Shown: piece after piece, positions 7,559 to 15,201 of the stretch
How positions within the stretch are numbered: position 1 is the first letter of the stretch
Layout: each line of letters opens with the position of its first letter
NCBI GenBank assembly: GCA_002366595.1
Contig: DFBK01000025.1
Coordinates: 1-32,946, forward strand
From: Anaerolineales bacterium UBA3082
Lineage (GTDB): Bacteria > Chloroflexota > Anaerolineae > UBA7937
Reading direction: 5' to 3'
Length of the DNA stretch: 32,946 nucleotides
Program-made: the position numbers and the translations under genes
Notes under the pieces: model-generated
What the model was told of the DNA's origin: nothing
The model's database searches: none
The model's input: only the letters and a program-made list of their open reading frames with translations

Positions 7559-8686
7559 TTAGAAGTGGGATACGATCTCTTGGGGGGTGATCACCTCGCC
7601 ATCAGTGCGGGAGTAGGGTTCCGCCTGGGGAAGGACCCGCTGCACCTCGCGCACTATCTGGCCTAGGTTCATCTCCGGGACTATTATCCTTTTGGCTTTC
7701 TGTCCTACTCTTAGGAGTTCTTCCCGGGGGAAGGGCCAGATGGTCTTGAGGCGAAGTAGCCCTGCTCTTATCCCCTTTTCCCTCGCTGCTTCGACCGCGG
7801 CCAGGGCGCTGCGAGCGGTGAAGCCGTAGGCGACTAGCAAGAGGTCGAGTTCCTCATCCTGACAGTGGTATTCCACGACCTCGATGATCTCATCCTTGTG
7901 GTCGGTGATCTTTCTGGCCAGGTGTCTTACGAGGTTCCTTTGCGCCTCTGGGCTCACGGTGCGGCGGAAGCCCCACTGGTCATGGGTGGAGCCGGTGACG
8001 AGCAATTTCTCTCCCTCTCCGAAGGCGGGCATGGGGGGCACATCTTCTCCCACGAAGGGGGCCACCCCTTTCCCTTTCTTTCGTTCATAGATTCGTACCT
8101 CTTTCTCGACCTTGACCCCCTCTCGCAGGTGGCCCACGGCCTCATCAGCCAGAACGAGGACCGGGACCCGAAACCGCTCCGCCAAGTTGAAAGCCCGGAT
8201 GGTTTCCGTGTACATCTCGGTGGCTGACCAGGGGGAGAGGGCGATGATCTCGTAGTCGCCGTGGGCTCCCCAGCGGGCTTGCATCATATCCCCTTGGGCC
8301 GGCCGCGTGGCCTGGCCGGTGGAAGGGCCAGCCCGCTGAACGTCTACGATGACCAGTGGCGTCTCGGTGATGAGAGCGTAGCCGATGTTCTCCATCATGA
8401 GGCTGAGGCCGGGCCCCGAGGTAGCGGTCATAGGCTTGGCTCCAGCCCAGGAAGCACCGATGCAGGCGGCGATGGAGCCCAGTTCGTCCTCCATCTGGAT
8501 GAAGACCCGATTTATCTCGCTGAAGCGGTGGGCTATCCGTTCCATTATCTCGCTAGAGGGGGTGATGGGGTAGCCAGCGTAGAAGTTGCAGCCAGCGGCT
8601 ATAGCCCCCTCCGCGCAAGCCTCGTCTCCCAGCCAGAAGCAACGCTCTGGCTTAAGCGGGTTAAGAACGGTTTTCCAGCCTCCCAT
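7559..8686 (-). CDS. korA: 2-oxoacid:ferredoxin oxidoreductase, alpha subunit
   Basis: A 375-aa KorA-type alpha subunit, of the two-subunit 2-oxoglutarate/2-oxoacid:ferredoxin oxidoreductases. The pyrimidine-binding core is clear from YPITPSSE (39-46) and the ATSGPGLSLMMENIGYA segment; domain II and the C-terminal transketolase-like part (LLVAYGFTARSA, KTIWPFP) are complete. With a beta subunit carrying thiamine diphosphate and an Fe-S cluster, it would convert a 2-oxoacid plus CoA to acyl-CoA, CO2 and reduced ferredoxin in the cytoplasm. No korB is in the window; the next gene downstream is a tRNA nucleotidyltransferase. ATG 8686 has no Shine-Dalgarno and lies 8 nt after a TATAAT box, so its mRNA looks leaderless. 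Confidence 0.9.
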   Translation of the reverse strand: MGGWKTVLNPLKPERCFWLGDEACAEGAIAAGCNFYAGYPITPSSEIMERIAHRFSEINRVFIQMEDELGSIAACIGASWAGAKPMTATSGPGLSLMMENIGYALITETPLVIVDVQRAGPSTGQATRPAQGDMMQARWGAHGDYEIIALSPWSATEMYTETIRAFNLAERFRVPVLVLADEAVGHLREGVKVEKEVRIYERKKGKGVAPFVGEDVPPMPAFGEGEKLLVTGSTHDQWGFRRTVSPEAQRNLVRHLARKITDHKDEIIEVVEYHCQDEELDLLLVAYGFTARSALAAVEAAREKGIRAGLLRLKTIWPFPREELLRVGQKAKRIIVPEMNLGQIVREVQRVLPQAEPYSRTDGEVITPQEIVSHF

Positions 8687-8694
8687 AATGATAA

Positions 8695-8723
8695 ATTATA
8701 CCAGCCTCCCAAGGTGGCGACAA
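8695..8723 (-). promoter_or_regulatory. korA promoter giving a leaderless transcript
   Basis: On the minus strand, TTGTCG (8723-8718), a 17-bp spacer and perfect TATAAT (8700-8695). The expected start, about 7 nt downstream, coincides with the korA ATG at 8686 within 1-3 nt, and there is no SD sequence. Confidence 0.7.
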
Positions 8724-8730
8724 CTTGTGC

Positions 8731-8736
8731 TATAAT
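8731..8736 (+). promoter_or_regulatory. -10 box of the TPR gene promoter, leaderless
   Basis: TATAAT lies 7 nt before the ATG at 8744, and the intervening CCTCCTT is the opposite of a ribosome-binding site. The transcript would start at or next to the ATG. No good -35 hexamer is seen at 16-18 bp. The box faces the korA promoter within about 50 bp. Confidence 0.55.
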
Positions 8737-8743
8737 CCTCCTT

Positions 8744-10150
8744 ATGAACACGAGAGTTTTTGGATTCCTCTGGCGAGCGGTTCTCTTGGCGGGTTTTGTC
8801 GCTTTCGTGGTGGCCGGGCTCCAAGGCCCCCTGCGACTGGCCTTGCTCCTCCATAAAGGGGCCTACTTTGAGGCTCACAAAGAGTACACCAGAGCCATAG
8901 CCGCCTATGAGCAGGCTTTGGAACTCCGCTCGCAGGTCACCCCCCATCTTCGGATAGGAGAGATCTACCTAGCCCAGGGGAGGTATGAGTTGGTGGCTCA
9001 GGAGTTTGAAGAAGCCCATTGGCTGGACCCCTCAAGTGACGAAGCCCTCTTGGGGATGGGCTCGGCGGCCCTTGCCTTGGGAGAGGAGGGAAAGGCGATA
9101 CGGTATTGGAACAGGGCTCTGGCGGTGAATCCGACTAACGCCGAGGCCCATTATCGCCTGGGGAGGGCTTACCTCGGTCGCTCCCAGTGGAGTGCAGCGC
9201 AGGAGGAGTTGGAGAAGGCGACCCGATATGGGGAAGGGGAAGCGCGCTTTTATTTGGGGTTGCTCCTGGCGAGGGAGGATCGAGAGTTGGCGATCCTGCA
9301 CTTAGAAGAGGTGGTTGAGAAGGAGTCCGCCTTGGCCGAAGGGGCGGCTGAGGTGATCTCCATCCTGGAGGGGTTAACGGGAGCCGAAGATGAGGCCTCT
9401 GTGGCCGCTAGATTGGGACATATGTACCTTGGCCGTGAGTTGCCCACCCTCGCCCAGGAGCAATTAACCAAGGCAGTCTCACTGGATCCAGAGCAGCATT
9501 TGGCACGGAGTTACCTAGGATATGTTCTGTGGTCGTTGGGGGAATATGAGGAGGCGAGGGAGGTGTTGAGGGAAGCGTTGCGCCTCCAGCCGGAATCGGC
9601 CCTGAATCATCTCTTCCGAGGGATGCTTAACCGCTCCCAGGGTTGGCTAGTTGCTGCGCTGGCGGATTTCCAAAAGGGGTTGGAACTCGATCCCGATAAC
9701 GCTGCCATCTGCGCGGAGATGGCGAGCACTTACTTGGAGAAGCGAGACTATCTGGCGGCTCGGGAGTGGTATCGGGCTGCGGCGGAGCGGGCCCCGAGAG
9801 AGGTCGAATTTCATCTCCTCCGGGCGGAGTTCCATCTGGAGCATCTCCTCTGGCTGGAGGATGGCTTAGCCGCGGCTCAGACGGCGGTGGCCTTGGATCC
9901 CCAGAATGCGGTGGCCTGGGACCTTCTGGGCTGGGGCCAATATCTCCTGCGGAGGCCGGAGGCGATAGCCTCCTTGGAGAAGGCTGTGGCTTTGGACCCG
10001 GAATTGGCTAGCGCCCACTATCATCTGGGCCTGGCCTACGCCCAAGAAGGGCTAAACGACAAGGCCCGCCGGGCTTATGAGCGGGCCATCGACCTAGATA
10101 CCGAGGGCTTCTATCGGGAGCGGGCCCAAGAGGCCCTCAAGGAGTTGTAA
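8744..10150 (+). CDS. Membrane-anchored TPR-repeat protein
   Basis: A 468-aa protein with one N-terminal transmembrane segment (about residues 8-27) and then tandem tetratricopeptide repeats to the C-terminus. Repeat signatures recur, such as AIAAYEQALEL, LGRAYLGRSQW, LGYVLWSLGEYEEA, ALADFQKGLELDPDNA and AYERAIDLD; I count roughly ten, some degenerate. TPRs bind other proteins, and the anchor suggests a scaffold at the cytoplasmic membrane, possibly for the glycan-assembly proteins encoded next door, which is an inference. The frame is open upstream to 8261, but that stretch lies antisense to korA; the promoter position fixes the start at ATG 8744. It converges with the next operon, leaving only 7 bp between stop codons. 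Confidence 0.85.
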   Translation: MNTRVFGFLWRAVLLAGFVAFVVAGLQGPLRLALLLHKGAYFEAHKEYTRAIAAYEQALELRSQVTPHLRIGEIYLAQGRYELVAQEFEEAHWLDPSSDEALLGMGSAALALGEEGKAIRYWNRALAVNPTNAEAHYRLGRAYLGRSQWSAAQEELEKATRYGEGEARFYLGLLLAREDRELAILHLEEVVEKESALAEGAAEVISILEGLTGAEDEASVAARLGHMYLGRELPTLAQEQLTKAVSLDPEQHLARSYLGYVLWSLGEYEEAREVLREALRLQPESALNHLFRGMLNRSQGWLVAALADFQKGLELDPDNAAICAEMASTYLEKRDYLAAREWYRAAAERAPREVEFHLLRAEFHLEHLLWLEDGLAAAQTAVALDPQNAVAWDLLGWGQYLLRRPEAIASLEKAVALDPELASAHYHLGLAYAQEGLNDKARRAYERAIDLDTEGFYRERAQEALKEL

Positions 10151-10157
10151 ATAGGGC

Positions 10158-12473
10158 CTATTCTATTTGGATAGTTCCCAGGTTCACCCTCTCCCCTATC
10201 TTCTCTCCTTGGGCCTCGATAACCGGCAGTCGCTCCATGGTCTCCAGTAGATAGATCCCCACCCATAGATCGTATTCCCCGGGAGGCAACTCTCCGGTAG
10301 TCAAGCAGTGTTCATCGATTACCACCTCGCCTTCATCCCAGATGGAGGTGGGGTAGTCGCCATCTTGCGGCTGGCTGTCTGCTTGGGCCACGATCTCTTC
10401 CCCATCCAGAAGATGGACGAAAACCGTGTAACCCTCTCCCATCTCCCGCCTAGCCTGCCAGTAGAAGGTTAAGATGATCTCTCCTTCACGGCGCTCTAGG
10501 TCGTAGCCTAGGAGGGTGACCCGATCTCCCAAGTTGATCCCCAAGGGGTGCTCCATCTCCCCAGGGGAGGTTAGGATGGCCCTCTTGATGCCTACCATCC
10601 CTATGGTGAGACTCTCTCCGAGGGGTTCCCCTGAATCCGACTCATAGATCCCTGCTAGCAACTGGTAAGTGCCCAAGGGTGCGGTGGAGGGGATGGTGAG
10701 GGTGTGCTCATCGCGGATGATCTCTCCCTCCTTCCAAAGAGAGGTGGGGTAATAGACCCCGCCTGGCTGGTGGTCGCTCTGGGCTATCGCCTGTCCCTCT
10801 TTGTTCACCAGATGGACGTAAGTGGAGTAGATATCTTCCAGAGCCCTTCCAGGGCGCCAGTAGAGGGTTACTCGTAGTTCCTCTTCCGATCGAGGGCTAT
10901 GGGGTTCCTGATCGTAACCTACCAGTTCCAAGGCCTCTCCCAGTAGGAGGTGGCGTGGGTAGTCTGGTTCCCCGGTCACCGCCGGGGAGAGGATTTCCAC
11001 CAAGGAGTTCACCCTTCGTAACTGGTACTTGATCTCCAAGCCGGGCATCTCTTTGATGAGATAGAGTGGCCGCCCCAACCCGAAGACGCTATCCAATAGG
11101 CGGCCGATGTTGGCGTACCCCTCTTCGGGGACGATGAGGGGGAAGAGCCCCCAGAGGTCGGGGCGCACCCCTTCGACTTGTTGGAGATACCAGAGGGGCA
11201 TCATCTCGTTCCGGTCGTTGGTAGCGAGGATGGCCCCTTGGGGGATCGGTTCGGCAAGCAGGGCCTCCCAGAATTGGCGGGCTTGAAGATCATCGCTCCT
11301 GTCCACCCCCTGGTAATTCCTCATCAGGAGCGCCAGGGGCAGAGAGGCGAGGAGAAGGAGCGCAACTCCGTCAGGAAGATGGAGCCGTTTCTGTCTGAGT
11401 ACCCACCGCGCTCCTTCTGCCAGAGTACCAGCCCCCAGGGCGATCCAGAGGGCGAAGATAAGGTAGGTGGGGATGAAGAAGACCTTGATATCGCCTCGGA
11501 AGTGGAGGAGGCAGAAGGCGAAGATGCCCACATAAGAGAGGAAGAGAAGGAGGAAGGTTTTGGGCGCCTTGAGGAGGCGGAAGAGGCCAAGTAGCCCCAA
11601 GAGGATGCCGGGAAGGAGAAACTGTCTCTCCAGGAAGCGAACTCCTCCTCCTAGAAGTTCCGGCCAGGTGCCATAGAGTCCCAGTCGGCTCCCATATGCT
11701 TGTCCCAGGACATGTTTCAAGAACCCCCGCAGAGAGTTTTCGTAGAGTATGAGTTCCCGCCCTGGGGCTAGGCGGAGATGGATATAGGGCGTGGCTGGGG
11801 CTCGGAGGGGGAGGTAGAGGTATAGGAGTTGGGGGAGAAGAAAAAGGGGGAGGAGCGAGAGCGCCCATCTCGGTTGGCGCAAGGGCCGGGAGTCGGTGAG
11901 CCAGATGAAGACGAGGTAGGCCGGGGCCAGAAGGGCCATAGTCCGGTGGTGAGTTAGACTCAAGCCGTAAGCGAAGGCGAAGAGGTAGAGGGAGCGCTTG
12001 TCCTCTTTTTCAGCCCATAGAAGGAGGAGCAAAAGGGTGAGGGCCACGAAAAAGGTGTTGAAGGTATAAACCTCAGCGATGATCGCCTGGGACCAGAAAG
12101 TGCGGGAGGCGGCGAAAGCGAGAGCGGCCAAGGCGGCCACTCCCTGGCGAAGGTAGAGGGGCTCCAGTTTGGCTCGGGCCAGGAGTAAGAGTCCCACTAG
12201 GTAGAGAAGCCCCACCGTGATACCGCCCCAGAGGGCGGAGAGGAGGTTCATACGGAAAGCCACATCGCCCCAAGGGAGGAGATGGGACCAGAACCAGCCC
12301 AAAAGGAGGTAGAGGGGATAGCCGGTAGGGTGGGAGATGCCCAGAACATAGGGAACGAACTGGAACTCCCCTCCATCGGCGAACAAGAGCGTGGGGGCCA
12401 AGGTGGAGAGATAGAGGAAGAAGGCGACAGAGCCGAGGCCTGTGCTTAAAGCAAGATCTACCTTCTTGGGCAT
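10158..12473 (-). CDS. DUF2723 GT-C membrane protein with two C-terminal beta-sandwich domains
   Basis: A 771-aa polytopic protein. The N-terminal part has the DUF2723 signature (ADGGEFQF and GISHPTGYPLY, residues about 32-55), typical of GT-C enzymes related to protein O-mannosyltransferases that use polyprenyl-phosphate sugars. About ten membrane helices follow to residue about 385, then a soluble alpha/beta part. Two tandem copies of an immunoglobulin-like domain (about 510-630 and 645-771) share LYW/FYW, Y-x-V-H-L or VFVHL, PTS-x-W, E-x-DEH and PxGxY. The same domain ends the protein at 15202-17385. ATG 12473 starts 1 nt after the stop of the upstream gene (TGA-G-ATG), indicating translational coupling; an earlier ATG at 12503 lacks an RBS. 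It probably transfers sugar to an extracytoplasmic acceptor, unknown. Confidence 0.8.
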   Translation of the reverse strand: MPKKVDLALSTGLGSVAFFLYLSTLAPTLLFADGGEFQFVPYVLGISHPTGYPLYLLLGWFWSHLLPWGDVAFRMNLLSALWGGITVGLLYLVGLLLLARAKLEPLYLRQGVAALAALAFAASRTFWSQAIIAEVYTFNTFFVALTLLLLLLWAEKEDKRSLYLFAFAYGLSLTHHRTMALLAPAYLVFIWLTDSRPLRQPRWALSLLPLFLLPQLLYLYLPLRAPATPYIHLRLAPGRELILYENSLRGFLKHVLGQAYGSRLGLYGTWPELLGGGVRFLERQFLLPGILLGLLGLFRLLKAPKTFLLLFLSYVGIFAFCLLHFRGDIKVFFIPTYLIFALWIALGAGTLAEGARWVLRQKRLHLPDGVALLLLASLPLALLMRNYQGVDRSDDLQARQFWEALLAEPIPQGAILATNDRNEMMPLWYLQQVEGVRPDLWGLFPLIVPEEGYANIGRLLDSVFGLGRPLYLIKEMPGLEIKYQLRRVNSLVEILSPAVTGEPDYPRHLLLGEALELVGYDQEPHSPRSEEELRVTLYWRPGRALEDIYSTYVHLVNKEGQAIAQSDHQPGGVYYPTSLWKEGEIIRDEHTLTIPSTAPLGTYQLLAGIYESDSGEPLGESLTIGMVGIKRAILTSPGEMEHPLGINLGDRVTLLGYDLERREGEIILTFYWQARREMGEGYTVFVHLLDGEEIVAQADSQPQDGDYPTSIWDEGEVVIDEHCLTTGELPPGEYDLWVGIYLLETMERLPVIEAQGEKIGERVNLGTIQIE

Positions 12474-12474
12474 C

Positions 12475-15165
12475 TCATCTCTTGACCAGCGAAACGAAGT
12501 CAACGGCTAGAGCCAAGGTTCGTTCGTCGGGGTTCTTTCCCACCTGGAGGTAGGAGTTCCCTTCGCCCGTGGCCTCGAGAGCCGTCCCCGGGGCGGCTCC
12601 CTTCACCCCGATGATGGTGTGAGAGAGGTTCTCTCTCCCCCGTAGATCGATCTCACCCCCCAAGGAGGCGAGGGCTTCCACTGCTTCCTCGGCGAGGTTC
12701 CCAGTTGCGCCTTCCTTGAGGGCTGCAGCAACGATGTAACCCTCTGGGATGGTAGCGATGAAGTCGGCCAGGGCCTGTGATTCGTTGTCCCCGGTATCAA
12801 ACGCGGCTTTATCTATCACCACCCCGCTCTGGGGGTCGATGACCGCCAGGTTGTAGCCCCGGCGGTGGAGGGAGGCATCCATCCCTCCTACGGTGATGTA
12901 GGCGAACTCGAGGCTGCTGTTAACATCTATCTCCACCGGCGAGATCATCCCTGTCTCTCCCACAGCGAAGTTGCCAGGGAAGACATCCTGAGGGGAGGCG
13001 AGGTAGGCGAAATCCAGGGCCACTTGGTTGAGTCCGGGATGGAGGAAACTCGCCGGCACCTGAAGTATGAGATCGGTCCAGCCGGGGTTCACCTCCTGCG
13101 AAGGGAGAGAATGACCGTTGACCCGTACGGTAACCCTCTGCTGGGGCGAATCGGGGTAGGAGAAAGCCTTGGCCCGGATACGCATGGTATAGTCTCCACT
13201 TTCGCGGAGGGGCACGAAGAAACGGGCTCCCTTTTGGGTGGCCCAGTTGGCGGTGGAGCCGTCCAAGACCTCATTCCAACTCCAACTTTCCCCCTGATAT
13301 ATCCTTGCCTCTGGGGTCCCGAAGTCGATGGCCAGTTCCGGGGGAGGAGGAGGTTGCTCGACCTTATAGACGGTGAAACCATCCTGGTCTAAGATCTTTC
13401 TCACCGGGAAGACGCGTTGGACGTATTCCTCCAATTGGGGTCTGATATCGATATATGGCGGGCGGCCAGGGATACCGGGGTGGAAGATTATATATCGTAT
13501 GTCGAAGAGATAGAGTAAGTCTGGAGCCAACGCCCGATCGCGCTCCAGTTGCTCTGGCGTTACCTCTCCATAGAGTTCCAGGTCGGCGATGGAGGCGAAG
13601 ATCGGTATGCGCCGGAAGTAATCGAACTTGAAAGGCGGGTTACGAGAGATGTTTCCTCCTAACATCCGCTTCTTATGTACCGACTGATAGTATTGGATCT
13701 GGGTTCTCTCCGCGCCCAGGACGCCGAAACTATTCCGCCAGCCTAGGGGGAATTGCAGGATGGCGAAATCATCCGGCTCGGCCGCCAGAGTATAGTAGAA
13801 GTCGGGCACCCGGGCATCGGTGAGGGGTAAAGGGAAGGCCAGATGCTCGAAGGAGAGGAGGATCCATAGGAGGGCCGTCCCTGCCAGGAGCAGGCTCCTT
13901 CGCTTCACCCGTCTCAAGACACTGTATGCGGCGAAGCCCACCAGCACCGCCAGAGCCAGCATCAAGACCACGCTGAAGCGGTTGGGGACCCGGTTGGCCT
14001 TAATTATGGGGATGTAGTGAAGGATGATAAAGGGTAGGGGCACGTTCACCAAGAGGCCGTCCAGGTCGAAGGTGGAGCGGCCGTTGATATGCAAAAGGGG
14101 CCCCAGGCAAAGGAGAGCGAAAGTTAAAGCGCTCACTACCCAGGCCTTGAGTTCGGGCCAATATCTGATCGCGGCCGCTATCCCCAAGATGATGGCTACC
14201 CATCCCAGGTAGACGGTGTTCACATCGTTGAAGCGGGCCGTCCCCTCCCGGACCATAGTCAACTCTCTGGTCCAATCGCCTCCGAAGAAGGGGTGAAGAG
14301 CCGTAGGGGTGGTAAAGCCGAAGAGGTCCACCAGGAGGCTCTCCGAGTGGCCCCAGCCCTGCAGGGCATAGTCGGCGCTGAGGAGTTCTCTCACTATCGG
14401 GTAGCCCAGGGGAAAGTAGGTGACAACTACCACGGCCACCAGTAAGGCTAGCCTTTTCATAAGACCCCGGCTCATCTCCCTTCTAGCGAAGAGAAGGTAG
14501 ATCACCGTCAAAAAGAAGAGGAAGACACCGAAGGTCATCTCTGAGAGCAAGGCCAGGGTGGCAAATAGTCCGGCCAGGAGCGCGTTTCGCAGACCCTGCT
14601 CTCGCACCGTCTTCACCATGAAGAGGGTATAGAAGGGTATCCACTGGATGGTTACCATGTCGTAGTGGCCCAGAGCGGCGTAGACGAAACGGTAAGAGCC
14701 GAAGGCATAGAGCGCTCCGGCCAAGAAGGCGGCGCAGTGATGGGCCAAGGCTTTGACCTCTTTTGGCCCCGGCCGATGCCTGAGGAGATAGAGGGCGAGG
14801 AGATAGGTCCCGTACCCTGAAAAGACCAAGGCGAAGATCAGGGTCAGATTGCTGATGGTGGCCAGGTTCAGAAATGGCTGGAGGGGCAAGGATACAAGAG
14901 CGTTGAAGAGGTTATAGGTATATAGGGCCAGGCTGATGCCCAGGGGGTAGAAGAGGTAGTCGGTGAAGAGGGGGTTGGTGTGGAGATCCAGAAGGGAGTA
15001 CTTGAACCACCAGATGTTCCAGAGGAAGGTGTACTCATCAAAGGCCCAGATGTCGGTGCCGGGCACGTGGGTAGTGAAATGGGTTACTAGGGGATAGGTG
15101 AGGAGAAGGGCTAGAATGGTGTAGAGCCCGATGATCACGAATGTCCTTCTCAAGAGAGGGGACAA
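12475..15165 (-). CDS. GT-C-like membrane protein with C-terminal ILEI domain
   Basis: An 896-aa protein. Residues 1-440 hold about ten to twelve membrane helices and acidic loop motifs (FDEYTFLWNIWW) resembling GT-C glycosyltransferases. The rest is extracytoplasmic: an alpha/beta linker (450-605), a beta-sandwich resembling a carbohydrate-binding module (about 615-735), and an ILEI/FAM3-like domain (about 752-865) recognised from GYNLAVIDPQSG, FDTGDNESQALADFI, IPEGYIVAAALK and EEAVEALASLG. In eukaryotes this fold occurs in FAM3 cytokines and the POMGNT1 stem domain, where it binds sugar. The start is TTG 15165, with GGAAGGAG about 6 nt upstream. It is the middle gene of a three-gene minus operon and is coupled to the DUF2723 gene. 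Confidence 0.78.
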   Translation of the reverse strand: MSPLLRRTFVIIGLYTILALLLTYPLVTHFTTHVPGTDIWAFDEYTFLWNIWWFKYSLLDLHTNPLFTDYLFYPLGISLALYTYNLFNALVSLPLQPFLNLATISNLTLIFALVFSGYGTYLLALYLLRHRPGPKEVKALAHHCAAFLAGALYAFGSYRFVYAALGHYDMVTIQWIPFYTLFMVKTVREQGLRNALLAGLFATLALLSEMTFGVFLFFLTVIYLLFARREMSRGLMKRLALLVAVVVVTYFPLGYPIVRELLSADYALQGWGHSESLLVDLFGFTTPTALHPFFGGDWTRELTMVREGTARFNDVNTVYLGWVAIILGIAAAIRYWPELKAWVVSALTFALLCLGPLLHINGRSTFDLDGLLVNVPLPFIILHYIPIIKANRVPNRFSVVLMLALAVLVGFAAYSVLRRVKRRSLLLAGTALLWILLSFEHLAFPLPLTDARVPDFYYTLAAEPDDFAILQFPLGWRNSFGVLGAERTQIQYYQSVHKKRMLGGNISRNPPFKFDYFRRIPIFASIADLELYGEVTPEQLERDRALAPDLLYLFDIRYIIFHPGIPGRPPYIDIRPQLEEYVQRVFPVRKILDQDGFTVYKVEQPPPPPELAIDFGTPEARIYQGESWSWNEVLDGSTANWATQKGARFFVPLRESGDYTMRIRAKAFSYPDSPQQRVTVRVNGHSLPSQEVNPGWTDLILQVPASFLHPGLNQVALDFAYLASPQDVFPGNFAVGETGMISPVEIDVNSSLEFAYITVGGMDASLHRRGYNLAVIDPQSGVVIDKAAFDTGDNESQALADFIATIPEGYIVAAALKEGATGNLAEEAVEALASLGGEIDLRGRENLSHTIIGVKGAAPGTALEATGEGNSYLQVGKNPDERTLALAVDFVSLVKR

Positions 15166-15201
15166 TCTTCTCTCCTTCCGGTCATCATGGTATCACAATA
15201 C

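Noticed and set aside
8261..8743. N-terminal extension of the TPR protein frame
   Set aside because: It is antisense to korA, and the TATAAT box at 8731 places the start at ATG 8744, where a signal-anchor helix begins.
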